Notes under the pieces: model-generated
Seen by the model: only the letters and a program-made list of their open reading frames with translations
What the model was told of the DNA's origin: nothing
The model's database searches: none
Position numbers and translations under genes: made by a program
Part shown: positions 7,590-15,881 of the stretch, piece by piece
Layout of the letters: each line of letters begins with the position of its first letter
Numbering within the stretch: the stretch's first letter is position 1
Origin: Sanguibacter inulinus
GTDB lineage: Bacteria; Actinomycetota; Actinomycetes; Actinomycetales; Cellulomonadaceae
DNA length: 59,054 bases
Assembly: GCF_013415325.1 (NCBI RefSeq)
Contig: NZ_JACBYE010000026.1
Span: forward strand, 1 to 59,054
Direction: 5' to 3'

Positions 7590-8000
7590 ATGCCTCTCGA
7601 CCACGACGACAGGGCCCGTGAGGCCGTGGCCACCGAGCTGCGGCGGCGCGGGGTGACACCCCGCCAGCTGGCGATCCAGGGCGGTCTCTCCGTCGACACC
7701 GTCAACGACTTCCTCAACGGCGTCCGCTGGCCGCGCAGCGGCAGCCTCGGCAAGATCGAGGCCTTCCTCGGCTGGCCACCCGGTCGCCTGGACAGGCTCG
7801 GCGCGGGCGAGGACCTGAGCGGCGACATCGACGCTCCGGGCGAGCCTGCGGACTCGCCCGCCTCGGGTGTCCTGCTCGACATCGACCCGGAGGTCTTCTC
7901 CGACCTCGACCCGAGCGAGCGTGCCGAGGCCGTAGCGGCCGCAAAGCTCACGTACCTCGAGCGGGCCCGGGAGATCCGCCGCTCCCGAGGTGCCCTCTGA
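7590..8000 (+). CDS. XRE-type helix-turn-helix repressor (immunity-repressor-like)
   Basis: A 136-residue protein whose N-terminal 65 residues read as a Cro/CI-type helix-turn-helix (TPRQLAIQGGLSVDTVNDFL, then the GSLGKIEAFLGWPPG helix). The C-terminal part is acidic and unassigned. It has a good ribosome site (AAGGGAG). It diverges from the WhiB-lysis operon and is followed by an ImmA-type protease, the same order as the ImmR/ImmA control pair of ICEBs1 and many phages. It is the likely repressor of the island. Confidence 0.82.
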   Translation: MPLDHDDRAREAVATELRRRGVTPRQLAIQGGLSVDTVNDFLNGVRWPRSGSLGKIEAFLGWPPGRLDRLGAGEDLSGDIDAPGEPADSPASGVLLDIDPEVFSDLDPSERAEAVAAAKLTYLERAREIRRSRGAL

Positions 8001-8097
8001 GGTGCCGCTCAGGGCTGGCCGGCGGGGTCCGTGTCAGCGGTCGGGCGCAGGATGGTCTGTCCCGGCGTCAGCCGGACGCGAGGCAGAGGGGGTCTGC

Positions 8098-8529
8098 ATG
8101 AGCTACAGCCCGTGGAGGGACGCCGAGGTGCGTCATCCGCACCTGGACATCGAGCGGTGCGACATCGCACCGGCGCGCGGCGTCTGGGTGCGCAGCGAGA
8201 ACATGATCCTCATCGACGAGAACCTCGACCGCCCGTGGCGTCGGGCGACGCTGGCGCACGAGCTCGCGCACGTCGATCTCGGGCACGTCTCGCTCGTCGA
8301 GGGGTACTTCGCGCGGCGGGTCGAGCGTGAGGCCGACATGCTCGCGGCGCGCCGGCTGCTCGGCAACGTCGACGTCATCGCCGACGCCGTCGCCGCCTAC
8401 CCGGGGGACACGGCCGCCGTGGCCGACCAGCTCGACGTGCCCGTCGAGGTCTTGGTCCGCAGGGTCGAGAAGATGCACCCCCGGGACCGCGCGAAGATCG
8501 AGGCCCGCGTCTCGCGCAGCGCGGGCTGA
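8098..8529 (+). CDS. ImmA/IrrE-family metallo-endopeptidase
   Basis: A 143-residue zinc protease with HELAH at residues 54-58 and the second-helix motif EREADMLAARRLL supplying the third ligand. Members of this family (ImmA of ICEBs1, IrrE/PprI) cleave a partner XRE repressor after a stress signal. The gene lies 97 bp after the XRE gene, in the same direction. I start at the ATG at 8098 (MSYSPWRD) after GAGGGGG; the open frame extends 36 codons upstream. Confidence 0.87.
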   Translation: MSYSPWRDAEVRHPHLDIERCDIAPARGVWVRSENMILIDENLDRPWRRATLAHELAHVDLGHVSLVEGYFARRVEREADMLAARRLLGNVDVIADAVAAYPGDTAAVADQLDVPVEVLVRRVEKMHPRDRAKIEARVSRSAG

Positions 8530-8633
8530 CCTCCCGCGGCCGCGGGTAGCCTCGACGAGGTCGTCGGCGCTCGACGACCCGGCGCGGCGCCGACTCCAGG
8601 TGCCTGCCGCGGTGCACCGACCCAGGAGGACAG

Positions 8634-8888
8634 ATGGCCCCCACGCTCCGTTCGATCGAGGCGAAGATCTCAGGCGGCGAGCCCGTCGGTCCCGAGGAGG
8701 TGCGGTGGCTCGCGGAGTCGCTCCGCGCGCTCGTGGGCCCCGACCCGGACCCAGGCGACGAGCCCACGCCCGAAGAGCTCGCCGCCGAGTTCGGCCTCGG
8801 CTCGTCACCCTCGCCCGACATGCTCGAGTACCTCCGGGAGTTCGTGCGAGACCGCCGGGCGCAGGAGGCCGCAGACGCCTCAGAGTGA
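8634..8888 (+). CDS. Small acidic hypothetical protein
   Basis: An 84-residue protein beginning MAPTLRSIEAKISGG with a strong AGGAGGACAG leader. It is mostly helical and acidic, with no Cys, no membrane helix and no motif I recognise. It follows the ImmA gene on the same strand with a 104-bp gap that shows no other gene, and is taken as the last gene of the island. Confidence 0.7.
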   Translation: MAPTLRSIEAKISGGEPVGPEEVRWLAESLRALVGPDPDPGDEPTPEELAAEFGLGSSPSPDMLEYLREFVRDRRAQEAADASE

Positions 8889-8971
8889 GGCTCGTGTGTC
8901 CGGGAGGTCACCGCATGTTTCGATCATGTAGCGAAGTTACTAACTTGGGAGAATCTCTGAAGGTTCTTTGC

Positions 8972-9035
8972 TAGATTGCATCCAGAGCCTCCGCAGGGAG
9001 GCGGCGACGCGTCCGCGTCGCCCTGGACGAGAGGA
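8972..9035 (+). promoter_or_regulatory. Promoter and tandem-hairpin leader of the substrate-binding protein
   Basis: TAGATT (8972-8977) is a likely -10. Two adjacent hairpins follow: GCCTCC/GGAGGC (8987-9002, 6-bp stem) and GGCGACGCG/CGCGTCGCC (9003-9022, perfect 9-bp stem). The ribosome site GAGGA (9031-9035) comes directly after. The structure may tune translation or mRNA stability. Confidence 0.45.
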
Positions 9036-9038
9036 CCG

Positions 9039-10721
9039 ATGATGTTTCTATCCACGGGGCGCAACCGAGCTCTGGCCGCGGTGGCGCTGGCCTCGAGCAT
9101 GACGCTGGTGGTCGCCGGGTGCTCCAGCAGCGGCGCCGGAGCAGGTGGCGGCGAGGGCGAAGACCGCGTGCTCAACGTCTTCGCCGGGAGCCAGACGCCG
9201 ATCACCGCCAACTTCAACCCGTACTCCCCGACGGCGCTGCACGCGTCGTCAGGGGCGATCTACGAGACGCTGTACTACTACAACAAGGGTGCCGCCGGAG
9301 ACCCGACACCGTTGCTCGGAGAGTCCTTCGCCTTCGACGACACGGGCTCCGAGCTCACGGTCACGCTGAAGTCGGGTGTCACCTGGAGCGACGGCGAGCC
9401 CTTCACGGCCGACGACGTGGTCTTCACCTTCGAGCAGCCCTTCGCCTCGCAGGAGTGGATCACCTCGGTCGAGGCCGTCGACGAGACCACCGTGAAGTTC
9501 GTCTTCGACGGCCCGCAGTACACCAACGAGTTCACGGTCCTCGGGTCGACCTACATCGTCCCCGAGCACATCTGGTCGACGATCGAGGACACCACGGCCT
9601 ACGCCGACGCCGAGCCTGTGGGCACCGGACCGTACATCGTCGACAACGTCTCGACCTCGGCCTACACGATCGTCGCGAACCCCGAGTACCGCGAAGAGGG
9701 CAAGCCCGCCGTCAAGAAGGTCCGCTACCTCGGCATCGACAGCAACCAGTCGGCCGAAGACCTCATCCGCACGGGGAAGATCGACTGGGTCAGCATGTTC
9801 TCGCCCGAGCCCGAGTCGATCACGGCCGACGGCCGCATGGGGTACCTGCCGCTCTACAGCACCGCGACGGTCATCTACACCTGCGCGAACGCCGAGATGG
9901 GGTGCGAGGGACCCCAGACGGACGTCGCCGTCCGCCAGGCGATCGACGCGGCCCTGGACAGGTCGTCCATCAACGAGAAGGCGTTCGCCGGCGTCGGCGG
10001 GGCGGCGTCCCCGACCTTCGCCCTGCCAGGACGTGACGACCAGTGGGTGGCGCCGGGCATGCCGTCCCAGAGCCCGCAGCAGAGCGACGTCGAGGCCGCC
10101 CAGGCCATCCTCGAAGAGGCCGGCTACGCCCCCGACGCCGACGGCGTCTACGCCAAGGACGGTCAGCGGGTCGAGATGACCCTCGTCTCGGTCGACGGCT
10201 GGAACGACTACAACTCTGCGGCCAAGCTCATCGCCGAGCAGGTCTCGGCAGCAGGCATCCAGGTCACGGCGACGACGGTCTCGCAGAGCGAGTTCGCCGA
10301 CGCCCGCCAGAGCGGTGAGTTCCAGCTGATCATCGGCGGGGTGAGCGGCACGTCGGTCGCCGACCCGTTCCAGATCTACCACGACTGGTTCACCACGGGG
10401 ACGACGGCTCCGGTGGGCGAAGAGGTCCCGCTCGGTGCCTGGAACTTCTCGCGGTACTCCGACCCCGAGGTCGACGCGGCTGTCGAGGCCGCCTCGGTGA
10501 CCGACGACTCGGCGACCAAGCTCGAGGCCTACGGCGTGATCCAGGAGAAGATCGTCGAAGACCTGCCGTACATCCCGCTGATCCTCTCCGCGTCGCAGAC
10601 CTTCTACGACACCGAGCACTTCACGGGGTGGCCGACCGAGGACGACCTCTACGCCTTCCCGGCACCGTTCACCCCGACGGCCGCCGGTCTGATCCTGTCC
10701 ACCCTGGAACCTGTGGACTAG
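9039..10721 (+). CDS. Peptide-type ABC transporter substrate-binding lipoprotein (SBP_bac_5)
   Basis: A 560-residue lipoprotein with a signal peptide ending in a lipobox at VAGC, anchored outside the membrane. The body matches family-5 solute-binding proteins (DppA/OppA-like), with landmarks such as YETLYYYNKG, SDGEPFTADDVVFTFE and DYNSAAKLIAEQ. It should bind oligopeptides or similar solutes and pass them to a permease. No permease or ATPase gene for it lies nearby, so it is an orphan component. The start is the first of two adjacent ATGs after GAGGA; the open frame begins 21 codons earlier, inside the hairpins. Confidence 0.9.
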   Translation: MMFLSTGRNRALAAVALASSMTLVVAGCSSSGAGAGGGEGEDRVLNVFAGSQTPITANFNPYSPTALHASSGAIYETLYYYNKGAAGDPTPLLGESFAFDDTGSELTVTLKSGVTWSDGEPFTADDVVFTFEQPFASQEWITSVEAVDETTVKFVFDGPQYTNEFTVLGSTYIVPEHIWSTIEDTTAYADAEPVGTGPYIVDNVSTSAYTIVANPEYREEGKPAVKKVRYLGIDSNQSAEDLIRTGKIDWVSMFSPEPESITADGRMGYLPLYSTATVIYTCANAEMGCEGPQTDVAVRQAIDAALDRSSINEKAFAGVGGAASPTFALPGRDDQWVAPGMPSQSPQQSDVEAAQAILEEAGYAPDADGVYAKDGQRVEMTLVSVDGWNDYNSAAKLIAEQVSAAGIQVTATTVSQSEFADARQSGEFQLIIGGVSGTSVADPFQIYHDWFTTGTTAPVGEEVPLGAWNFSRYSDPEVDAAVEAASVTDDSATKLEAYGVIQEKIVEDLPYIPLILSASQTFYDTEHFTGWPTEDDLYAFPAPFTPTAAGLILSTLEPVD

Positions 10722-10732
10722 GGCTGCCGGCC

Positions 10733-10750
10733 GGCGCGCCGCCGCGCGCC
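10733..10750. terminator. Short hairpin between convergent genes
   Basis: GGCGCGC (10733-10739) pairs with GCGCGCC (10744-10750) around a four-base loop, 12 bp after the stop of the binding-protein gene. Confidence 0.45.
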
Positions 10751-10828
10751 ACCAGCAGACGACGGTGCGTCCGCTGCCCAGACCCTCACGAGCCGTCTGA
10801 CCGCGCGACCGCGCCGGAGGCGTGGCGA

Positions 10829-12100
10829 CTACGCGGTCTCGCGGCGTGCGCCCGTCGCGAGGAGCCCGCTGACAGTCATGATCGTCAGCGCGCCTAGGAC
10901 GACGAACAGCGGGACGGTCCATCCGTCGGTGGCCGTGTGCAGCGCGCCGATGGCGTACGGCCCGGCAGCAGCGGCGCTGTACCCGAGGCCCTGGATCATC
11001 GCCGACATGCGCCGGGCCTCGCTCTGCGACCGCGACCGCTGGACCACGAGCGTGAAGATCACCGTGAAGTTGCCACCCTGGGACATCCCGGCGAGCGCGG
11101 CCCACAGCGGCCACAGCTGAGGGGCCACGAGCAGGCCGACGGGGAGCGAGAGCCAGAGCACGCTCATGCAGGCGAAGACCGCGCGCAGCGGCATCCGGCG
11201 CGACATGAGCAGCGGGACCCCGACACCTCCGACGATCCCGAAGAACTGGAAGATCGACGCGGCGCCACCCGCGCCCGAGTCGCTCATGCCCTGGGTGTCC
11301 GTGAGGATCTTGGGCAACCAGGTGGTGACGGCGTAGTAGGAGAACGCCTGACCGACGAAGGTGAGCGTCAGGCACCACGCGATGCCGCGCCGCCAGACGG
11401 GCCCGAGCTCGGCGTCGGAGGTCCCGTGCGCGGGCACCAGGACGACGGGCACCTTCTCGCGGCCGGCCGTCGCACGCTGCCACAGGACCGCCGCGACGAT
11501 CATCACCAGGCCCCATGCGACGAGCGCCCAGCGCCACCCGAAGGACGCGGCCAACGGCGCTGTGACGAGCGTCGTGACGACCGAGCCGAGGTTGAGTGCC
11601 CCCGTGTACAGACCTGTCACGGCCCCGGCAGACTGCGAGAAGTCCCGCGCGATGAGGACGGGGACAGCGACGTTGCCGATCGTGATCGCCGCACCGATGA
11701 TCACTGTGCCCACGACCGCCAGCTCGAAGCCGCCGGCCGAACGCACGCAGGTCCCGACGAACACCGCGAAGAGCGAGAGGGTGATGGCGCGCTCGATCCC
11801 GACCCGCCCGATGAGCATCGAGGCGAAGGGGGCGACGAGGGCGAAGCAGAGGACCGGGATGCCGGTGAGGATCCCGACGGTCTCCGGCGTGACGCCGAGC
11901 CCGTCGGCGACCGTCGTGACGATCGGCGCGAGGGAGATGAAGGGGGCTCGCAGGTTGAGGGCGTAGACCAGCATCGCCAGGAGGAGCAGCCCGCTCGTCC
12001 CGTAGATGCGTGCGCGTTTCGAGATGTTTGCTCCTGATGTCGTCGTGAGGATCGATGACAGGTTACGCTCCCCGGCCAGCGCCGATCCTCGCGTGCCCAC
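10829..12100 (-). CDS. MFS transporter of the CynX/NimT (cyanate-type) family
   Basis: A roughly 12-helix carrier. The first helix ends with the NLRAPF motif and is followed by SLAPIVTTVADGLG, characteristic of CynX/YeaN-like major facilitator proteins. The substrate is unknown; relatives move cyanate, nitroimidazoles or other small anions. The start is uncertain. GTG at 12100 has a weak site. The best-placed ribosome site (AGGAG, 12031-12035) is instead five bases before an ATC codon at 12025 that would begin the protein ISKRARIYG, exactly where an MFS N terminus is expected. An ATG at 12193 lies upstream of the probable -10 (TATGGT on the minus strand) and is less likely. Confidence 0.85.
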   Translation of the reverse strand: MGTRGSALAGERNLSSILTTTSGANISKRARIYGTSGLLLLAMLVYALNLRAPFISLAPIVTTVADGLGVTPETVGILTGIPVLCFALVAPFASMLIGRVGIERAITLSLFAVFVGTCVRSAGGFELAVVGTVIIGAAITIGNVAVPVLIARDFSQSAGAVTGLYTGALNLGSVVTTLVTAPLAASFGWRWALVAWGLVMIVAAVLWQRATAGREKVPVVLVPAHGTSDAELGPVWRRGIAWCLTLTFVGQAFSYYAVTTWLPKILTDTQGMSDSGAGGAASIFQFFGIVGGVGVPLLMSRRMPLRAVFACMSVLWLSLPVGLLVAPQLWPLWAALAGMSQGGNFTVIFTLVVQRSRSQSEARRMSAMIQGLGYSAAAAGPYAIGALHTATDGWTVPLFVVLGALTIMTVSGLLATGARRETA

Positions 12101-12264
12101 GGTCCTACCGGGCGAGGACCTGGATGCGCCCTCTTGCAGACCGTGACCATACCGAGACCTGACCTCGTGCAAGATCGCGCGGGCTGATGACACAGTCCAG
12201 TCACGGCATCGAGCATGCCGACGATGCCTGGCAGGCCGCCAGGCAGAGACGTCCGGAGGACCGT

Positions 12265-12972
12265 GTGACGCCCGAGACCCGCCCAGACCGCGACGAGGCC
12301 TGGTTCGACGCGCTGTTCCGCGAGCACGCGCGCAGCGTCTACAGGTACGTCGCGCGCCGTGCCGCGTACGACGACGCCGACGACCTCACGGCCGACGTGC
12401 TGACAGTCGCGTGGCGCCGCCGGGACGAGGTCCCCGAGGGGCACGAGCTCGCCTGGCTCTACAGGACCGCGGCCTTCACCGTCGCCAACCACCACCGCCG
12501 CTCGCGCCCCGTGCTCGTCGAGGTGCTCCCCGAAGACCCCGACCAGACGTCGCCCGAGCTCCTCGTCGTCGCGGACCTCGAGGTGCGGGCAGCGCTCGCC
12601 ACGCTCTCGGACCGCGACCGCGAGATCTTGCTGCTCACGGCCTGGGACGGCGTGGACGGCGACGCGCTCGCCGAGGTCCTCGGCGTCTCGCGGGGTGGCG
12701 CCGACGCCGCGCTGTCCAGGGCCCGCAGCCGGCTGCGAGCCGCCTGGAAGGCGCAGGAGGAAGGGGCTGAGGCGGGGACGGAGCGGTCCGGTCCCACGTC
12801 CGTCGGCAGGCCACCGGCTGACGGTCGAGCTGACGGAGCGACCGACCCGCCGGCCCCGGAGCCTCCGCATCTTCCGCGGCATCCGCAGGGTACGACGCGC
12901 AAGGACGACGACGCTGACGACACAGACAGGGTGACGGGCCGACAGGGTGGCCCAGCCCCCAGGAGGACATGA
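12265..12972 (+). CDS. ECF-family RNA polymerase sigma factor
   Basis: A 235-residue protein. Region 2 spans about residues 10-55 (FREHARSVYRYVARR, DDADDLTADVLTVAW) and region 4 about 105-155 (LSDRDREILLLTAWDG, then LAEVLGVSRGGADAALSRAR). A Pro/Arg-rich tail of about 65 residues after region 4 is unusual. GTG at 12265 is chosen because GGAGGA lies four bases upstream; an ATG at 12187 would add 26 residues and overlap the divergent gene. The stop overlaps the next start, so it is coupled to the membrane protein that probably controls it. Confidence 0.88.
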   Translation: MTPETRPDRDEAWFDALFREHARSVYRYVARRAAYDDADDLTADVLTVAWRRRDEVPEGHELAWLYRTAAFTVANHHRRSRPVLVEVLPEDPDQTSPELLVVADLEVRAALATLSDRDREILLLTAWDGVDGDALAEVLGVSRGGADAALSRARSRLRAAWKAQEEGAEAGTERSGPTSVGRPPADGRADGATDPPAPEPPHLPRHPQGTTRKDDDADDTDRVTGRQGGPAPRRT

Positions 12973-14405
12973 TGGACACCACCGACCGCACCCCCCAGCA
13001 GCACGGCGACGAGCCTGACGAGGCCTACGACAGCCTCCGCGCGGCCGATCCCGCAGCGTCCGCCGAGCCCGACCTCTCCGCGATCCGGGCCGCCGTGAGC
13101 CGCAAGGTCGCTGCCTCGACAGGCGACGAGCCCGCAGGCGCGCGTGACGGCGACGGCACTCCCGAGGAGCCCCTCGGTGCCGTGCCCGGGCAGGACGGGG
13201 TCGCCGACCTCGCCGCGGCCCGCGCGCGCCGTCGGCCTGCGCGCTGGCTCCAGGTCGCGGCCGCCGCTGTCGGCGTGGTCGCCGTGGGGACCGCCGGATA
13301 CGCCTTCGGCGCCCAGGGCGCCGACCCGGAGCCGGCGGCAGGTGGCGTCGGGAGCGAGGCTGCCGACGCACCGGCTCTCCCCGTACCGGCTGGGCCAGCC
13401 GCGGGCGACCAGCAGGGCCTCGGTGGACCGTCGACCGAGAAGAGCTCTGCCTCGCAGGCCGACAGGTCGATGATCGCGCCCTTCGGCGGGATGCGGACTC
13501 TCTTCACGGCTGTCGGCCTCGGCGACGAGCCGGGCACCGCCACCGCCTACGGCTACGACTCGTCAGCAGCCTTCACCTCGGAGAAGGCCTCGGCGATCGC
13601 CTCCCTCGTCGGCCTCGAGGGCACCCCCGAGCTCGTCTCCGGGGCGTGGCACCTCGGGTCGACCGACTGGACGGGCCCGACCCTCGACGTGCAGCCCGAC
13701 GCCGCGACGAGCTTCTACTACAGCGACCCGACGAAGGACCCGTGGGTCGAGGGCTCGACGGCCGTCGCGGTCGACGGCGCGACCGCCACCGCGCAGCTCG
13801 CCGACATGATGACGACCCTCGGCGTCGACCCGGCCGCGTACACGCTGACCGTCGAGGACACCGGGACGCAGGACGTCACGACTGTCACCGCCTACCCTGT
13901 CGCAGGCCCTGGGGCGACCGGCCAGACGTGGCAGCTCAGCGTCTCGAGCGAGGGGATCTACAGCCTGAGCGGGACCCTCGCGCCCCTCGTCGACCTCGGC
14001 GCCTACGGCGTCGTCGGCCCCACGACCGCCGTGGCCCGGCTGACCGACCCCCGCTTCGGCGCGACCCCGGACTTCTCGATCCTCGAGGACCAGCCCTTCG
14101 CCAGGGCCGACGTCCAGACGCCCGAGATGGTCGACCCCGGCGTCGGGGTCGACTCGGCCGAGGTGCCCTCCGACGACCCGGCCGCCGTCCCGACGGTCCC
14201 GCCGACCCTGACCCCGGGGACCAGCTTCTCGTGGCCTGTCGCCGAGGTGGCGATCACCGGGGCTGAGCTCACGACCACCACGGTCTACGCGGCCGACGGG
14301 TCTGTCGCCCTCGTGCCGGCGTACAGGCTCACGGGAGACGACGGCAGCGGCTGGACGGTCGTGGCCGTCACCGAGGAGCACCTGGACTTCGCGGCCCAGC
14401 GCTGA
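12969..14405 (+). CDS. Single-pass membrane protein, probable anti-sigma partner
   Basis: A 478-residue protein overlapping the sigma gene by four bases. The first 90 residues are cytoplasmic and contain the helical segment LSAIRAAVSRKVA. One membrane helix (about residues 95-117, WLQVAAAAVGVVAVG) is followed by a large extracytoplasmic domain of about 350 residues rich in Thr, Ser, Asp and Gly. Gene order and topology suggest it holds the ECF factor at the membrane and responds to an outside signal. No zinc anti-sigma motif (H-x3-C-x2-C) is present, so this is inference from context. Confidence 0.75.
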   Translation: MMDTTDRTPQQHGDEPDEAYDSLRAADPAASAEPDLSAIRAAVSRKVAASTGDEPAGARDGDGTPEEPLGAVPGQDGVADLAAARARRRPARWLQVAAAAVGVVAVGTAGYAFGAQGADPEPAAGGVGSEAADAPALPVPAGPAAGDQQGLGGPSTEKSSASQADRSMIAPFGGMRTLFTAVGLGDEPGTATAYGYDSSAAFTSEKASAIASLVGLEGTPELVSGAWHLGSTDWTGPTLDVQPDAATSFYYSDPTKDPWVEGSTAVAVDGATATAQLADMMTTLGVDPAAYTLTVEDTGTQDVTTVTAYPVAGPGATGQTWQLSVSSEGIYSLSGTLAPLVDLGAYGVVGPTTAVARLTDPRFGATPDFSILEDQPFARADVQTPEMVDPGVGVDSAEVPSDDPAAVPTVPPTLTPGTSFSWPVAEVAITGAELTTTTVYAADGSVALVPAYRLTGDDGSGWTVVAVTEEHLDFAAQR

Positions 14406-14483
14406 TGCGCTGAGACGCGGGCGGGGCCTCGGCGCCCCGGCACCACCAGCAGGGGGCTGCGGGTGGCACCGCAGACGACCGAC

Positions 14484-14514
14484 GAGAGGGCCGGACGGGT
14501 TGTCCGGCCCTCTC
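14484..14514. terminator. Bidirectional hairpin terminator
   Basis: Bases 14484-14496 pair perfectly with 14502-14514 (13 bp) around GGGTT, between the stops of convergent genes. Confidence 0.8.
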
Positions 14515-14520
14515 AGTCGC

Positions 14521-15042
14521 TCAGCGGTTCTGGGACGCCAGGGTGCGCAGCGCGCCGCGCTGGAGCTGTGCGCCGGCCGACTGGACGAAGGCGGGCATCC
14601 ACCCGAGCTCGGCCGTGAGCCACCGGCGGGCGACGGCGTCGACAGGGAAGAAGGTCCGGCGGAAGAGGTCGTTGCGCACGGCGACGGTGGTGCGCGGCTC
14701 GTCGGCCACCACCTGCCAGCGGCTGCTGCCGCACTGCTTGACGAGTACGTCGCCGAGCGCCACGCCGAGCGCGCCGACCAGATAGTCGGGGTCCCAGCGG
14801 TCCGACTCGGGTGCTCTGTGCCACGCCCGGCAGTAGGCGTCGAAGAGGGACGAGAGGTACCCGACAGACCTCAGGTCGGCACCGGGGCCCCGCAGGTGCT
14901 GGCGGAGCTCTTCCATCCACACGAGCTCGACCACGCTCGGCTCGCGCAGCACGACGGCGCCGTCCTCGGGGCCTGGGGCCGCGGGCGTCGGGTCGGCCTG
15001 CGGGGACGACGTGCGTCCGTGCGGTCGCAGCACTGGCTTCAT
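14521..15042 (-). CDS. DUF3806-domain protein
   Basis: A 173-residue soluble protein. Its central part (residues 40-155) has the DUF3806 pattern of helices: an acidic start, then VGALGVALGDVLVKQCG, then the beta segment SSRWQVVADEPRTTVAVRN and a C-terminal RRWLTAELGW. The family has no known function. The ATG at 15042 follows GGGAGG. It is the second gene after the Pr6Pr membrane protein, separated by only seven bases, so the two are probably co-transcribed. Confidence 0.72.
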   Translation of the reverse strand: MKPVLRPHGRTSSPQADPTPAAPGPEDGAVVLREPSVVELVWMEELRQHLRGPGADLRSVGYLSSLFDAYCRAWHRAPESDRWDPDYLVGALGVALGDVLVKQCGSSRWQVVADEPRTTVAVRNDLFRRTFFPVDAVARRWLTAELGWMPAFVQSAGAQLQRGALRTLASQNR

Positions 15043-15049
15043 GCCCTCC

Positions 15050-15715
15050 CTATCGGCCGGAGGTCACCTGTTCTTGACGATTTCCGGGCGAGTCTGCGCC
15101 GCCTTTCATCCGCTGGTCGAGCCAGCCCGCCCCGGCGGCGAGGACCAGGAAGACGACGGCGACCACGAGCGTGCTCAGCAGCGCCGAGGCGTAGCCGTTC
15201 TCCGCGGCGTCGAGGAAGGGGTACGGGTACCAGCCGACGATCTCGCCGCGCACGAAGGTGTACGCGATCCAGGCCAGCGGCGCGACGAGCGACCACCCGA
15301 TCGTGCTCCGGTCGATCCGCGGGCGCGGCCCGAACAGCACCCACCCGACGACGACTGCCAGAGGGGAGAGCACGTGCAGCAGCAGGTTCGACACCGCGCC
15401 GGCGGCCGAGAGCTCGACGAGCCCTCGCAGGACGGCGTTGTAGACGATGCCCGTCACGGCGATGCACAGGATCGCGTCGAGGCGGGCGACGCGGAACACC
15501 CGCCCGTCGCGGTCGGGCCGGACCGCGAGCAGGACCGCGACGACGCACACGAGGACGTTCGACAAGATCGTGAAATAGCTGAAGAGCCTCACGAGGCGCT
15601 CGAGCATCGACCCTGCCTCGCCGGGACCGTCGAGGAGGGCGACGACCACCTCTATGACGACACCCGTCCCGGCGAGGAGGGCTGTCGCTGCGTGCCACGT
15701 GCGCTGGACGACCAC
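15050..15715 (-). CDS. Pr6Pr-family six-helix membrane protein
   Basis: A 221-residue integral membrane protein with six predicted helices. Landmarks of the Pr6Pr (FAR-17a/AIG1-like) family are the FSYFTILSN motif after the first helix, ITGIVYN-like residues (AVTGIVYNAVLRG) and GWYPYPFLD between the last helices. The family is uncharacterised in bacteria. The open frame runs 108 codons further upstream, through the divergent OsmC promoter; GTG at 15715 with GGGAG upstream gives a start just before the first helix. Confidence 0.8.
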   Translation of the reverse strand: MVVQRTWHAATALLAGTGVVIEVVVALLDGPGEAGSMLERLVRLFSYFTILSNVLVCVVAVLLAVRPDRDGRVFRVARLDAILCIAVTGIVYNAVLRGLVELSAAGAVSNLLLHVLSPLAVVVGWVLFGPRPRIDRSTIGWSLVAPLAWIAYTFVRGEIVGWYPYPFLDAAENGYASALLSTLVVAVVFLVLAAGAGWLDQRMKGGADSPGNRQEQVTSGR

Positions 15716-15835
15716 TGCGGCTCCCGGGGGTGAGGCGTCTCGCGCGCCTGTCGGAGCGCGTCGCCAGTCTAGGCAGGTGGTCCCGGGGCGGCGAGATGTG
15801 CGTGCGCTCGAGCCCTGGGGCTCCGACCTGGTCAG

Positions 15836-15863
15836 GGGTACGGTAGGGGGACAAACCGTACCC
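15836..15863 (+). promoter_or_regulatory. Inverted-repeat operator upstream of osmC
   Basis: GGGTACGGT (15836-15844) and ACCGTACCC (15855-15863) are perfect 9-bp inverted arms with a 10-bp spacer, ending 18 bp before the OsmC start. The half-site centres are 19 bp apart, suiting a dimeric repressor on one DNA face. The regulator is not identified. Confidence 0.5.
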
Positions 15864-15881
15864 GACGTGAAAGAGGTCCTC

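Noticed and set aside
8889-9038. attR copy of the tRNA-Thr 3' end at the far side of the lysis island
   Set aside because: I looked for the T-arm/acceptor sequence after 8888 and found no convincing duplicate; integration into the tRNA remains unproven.
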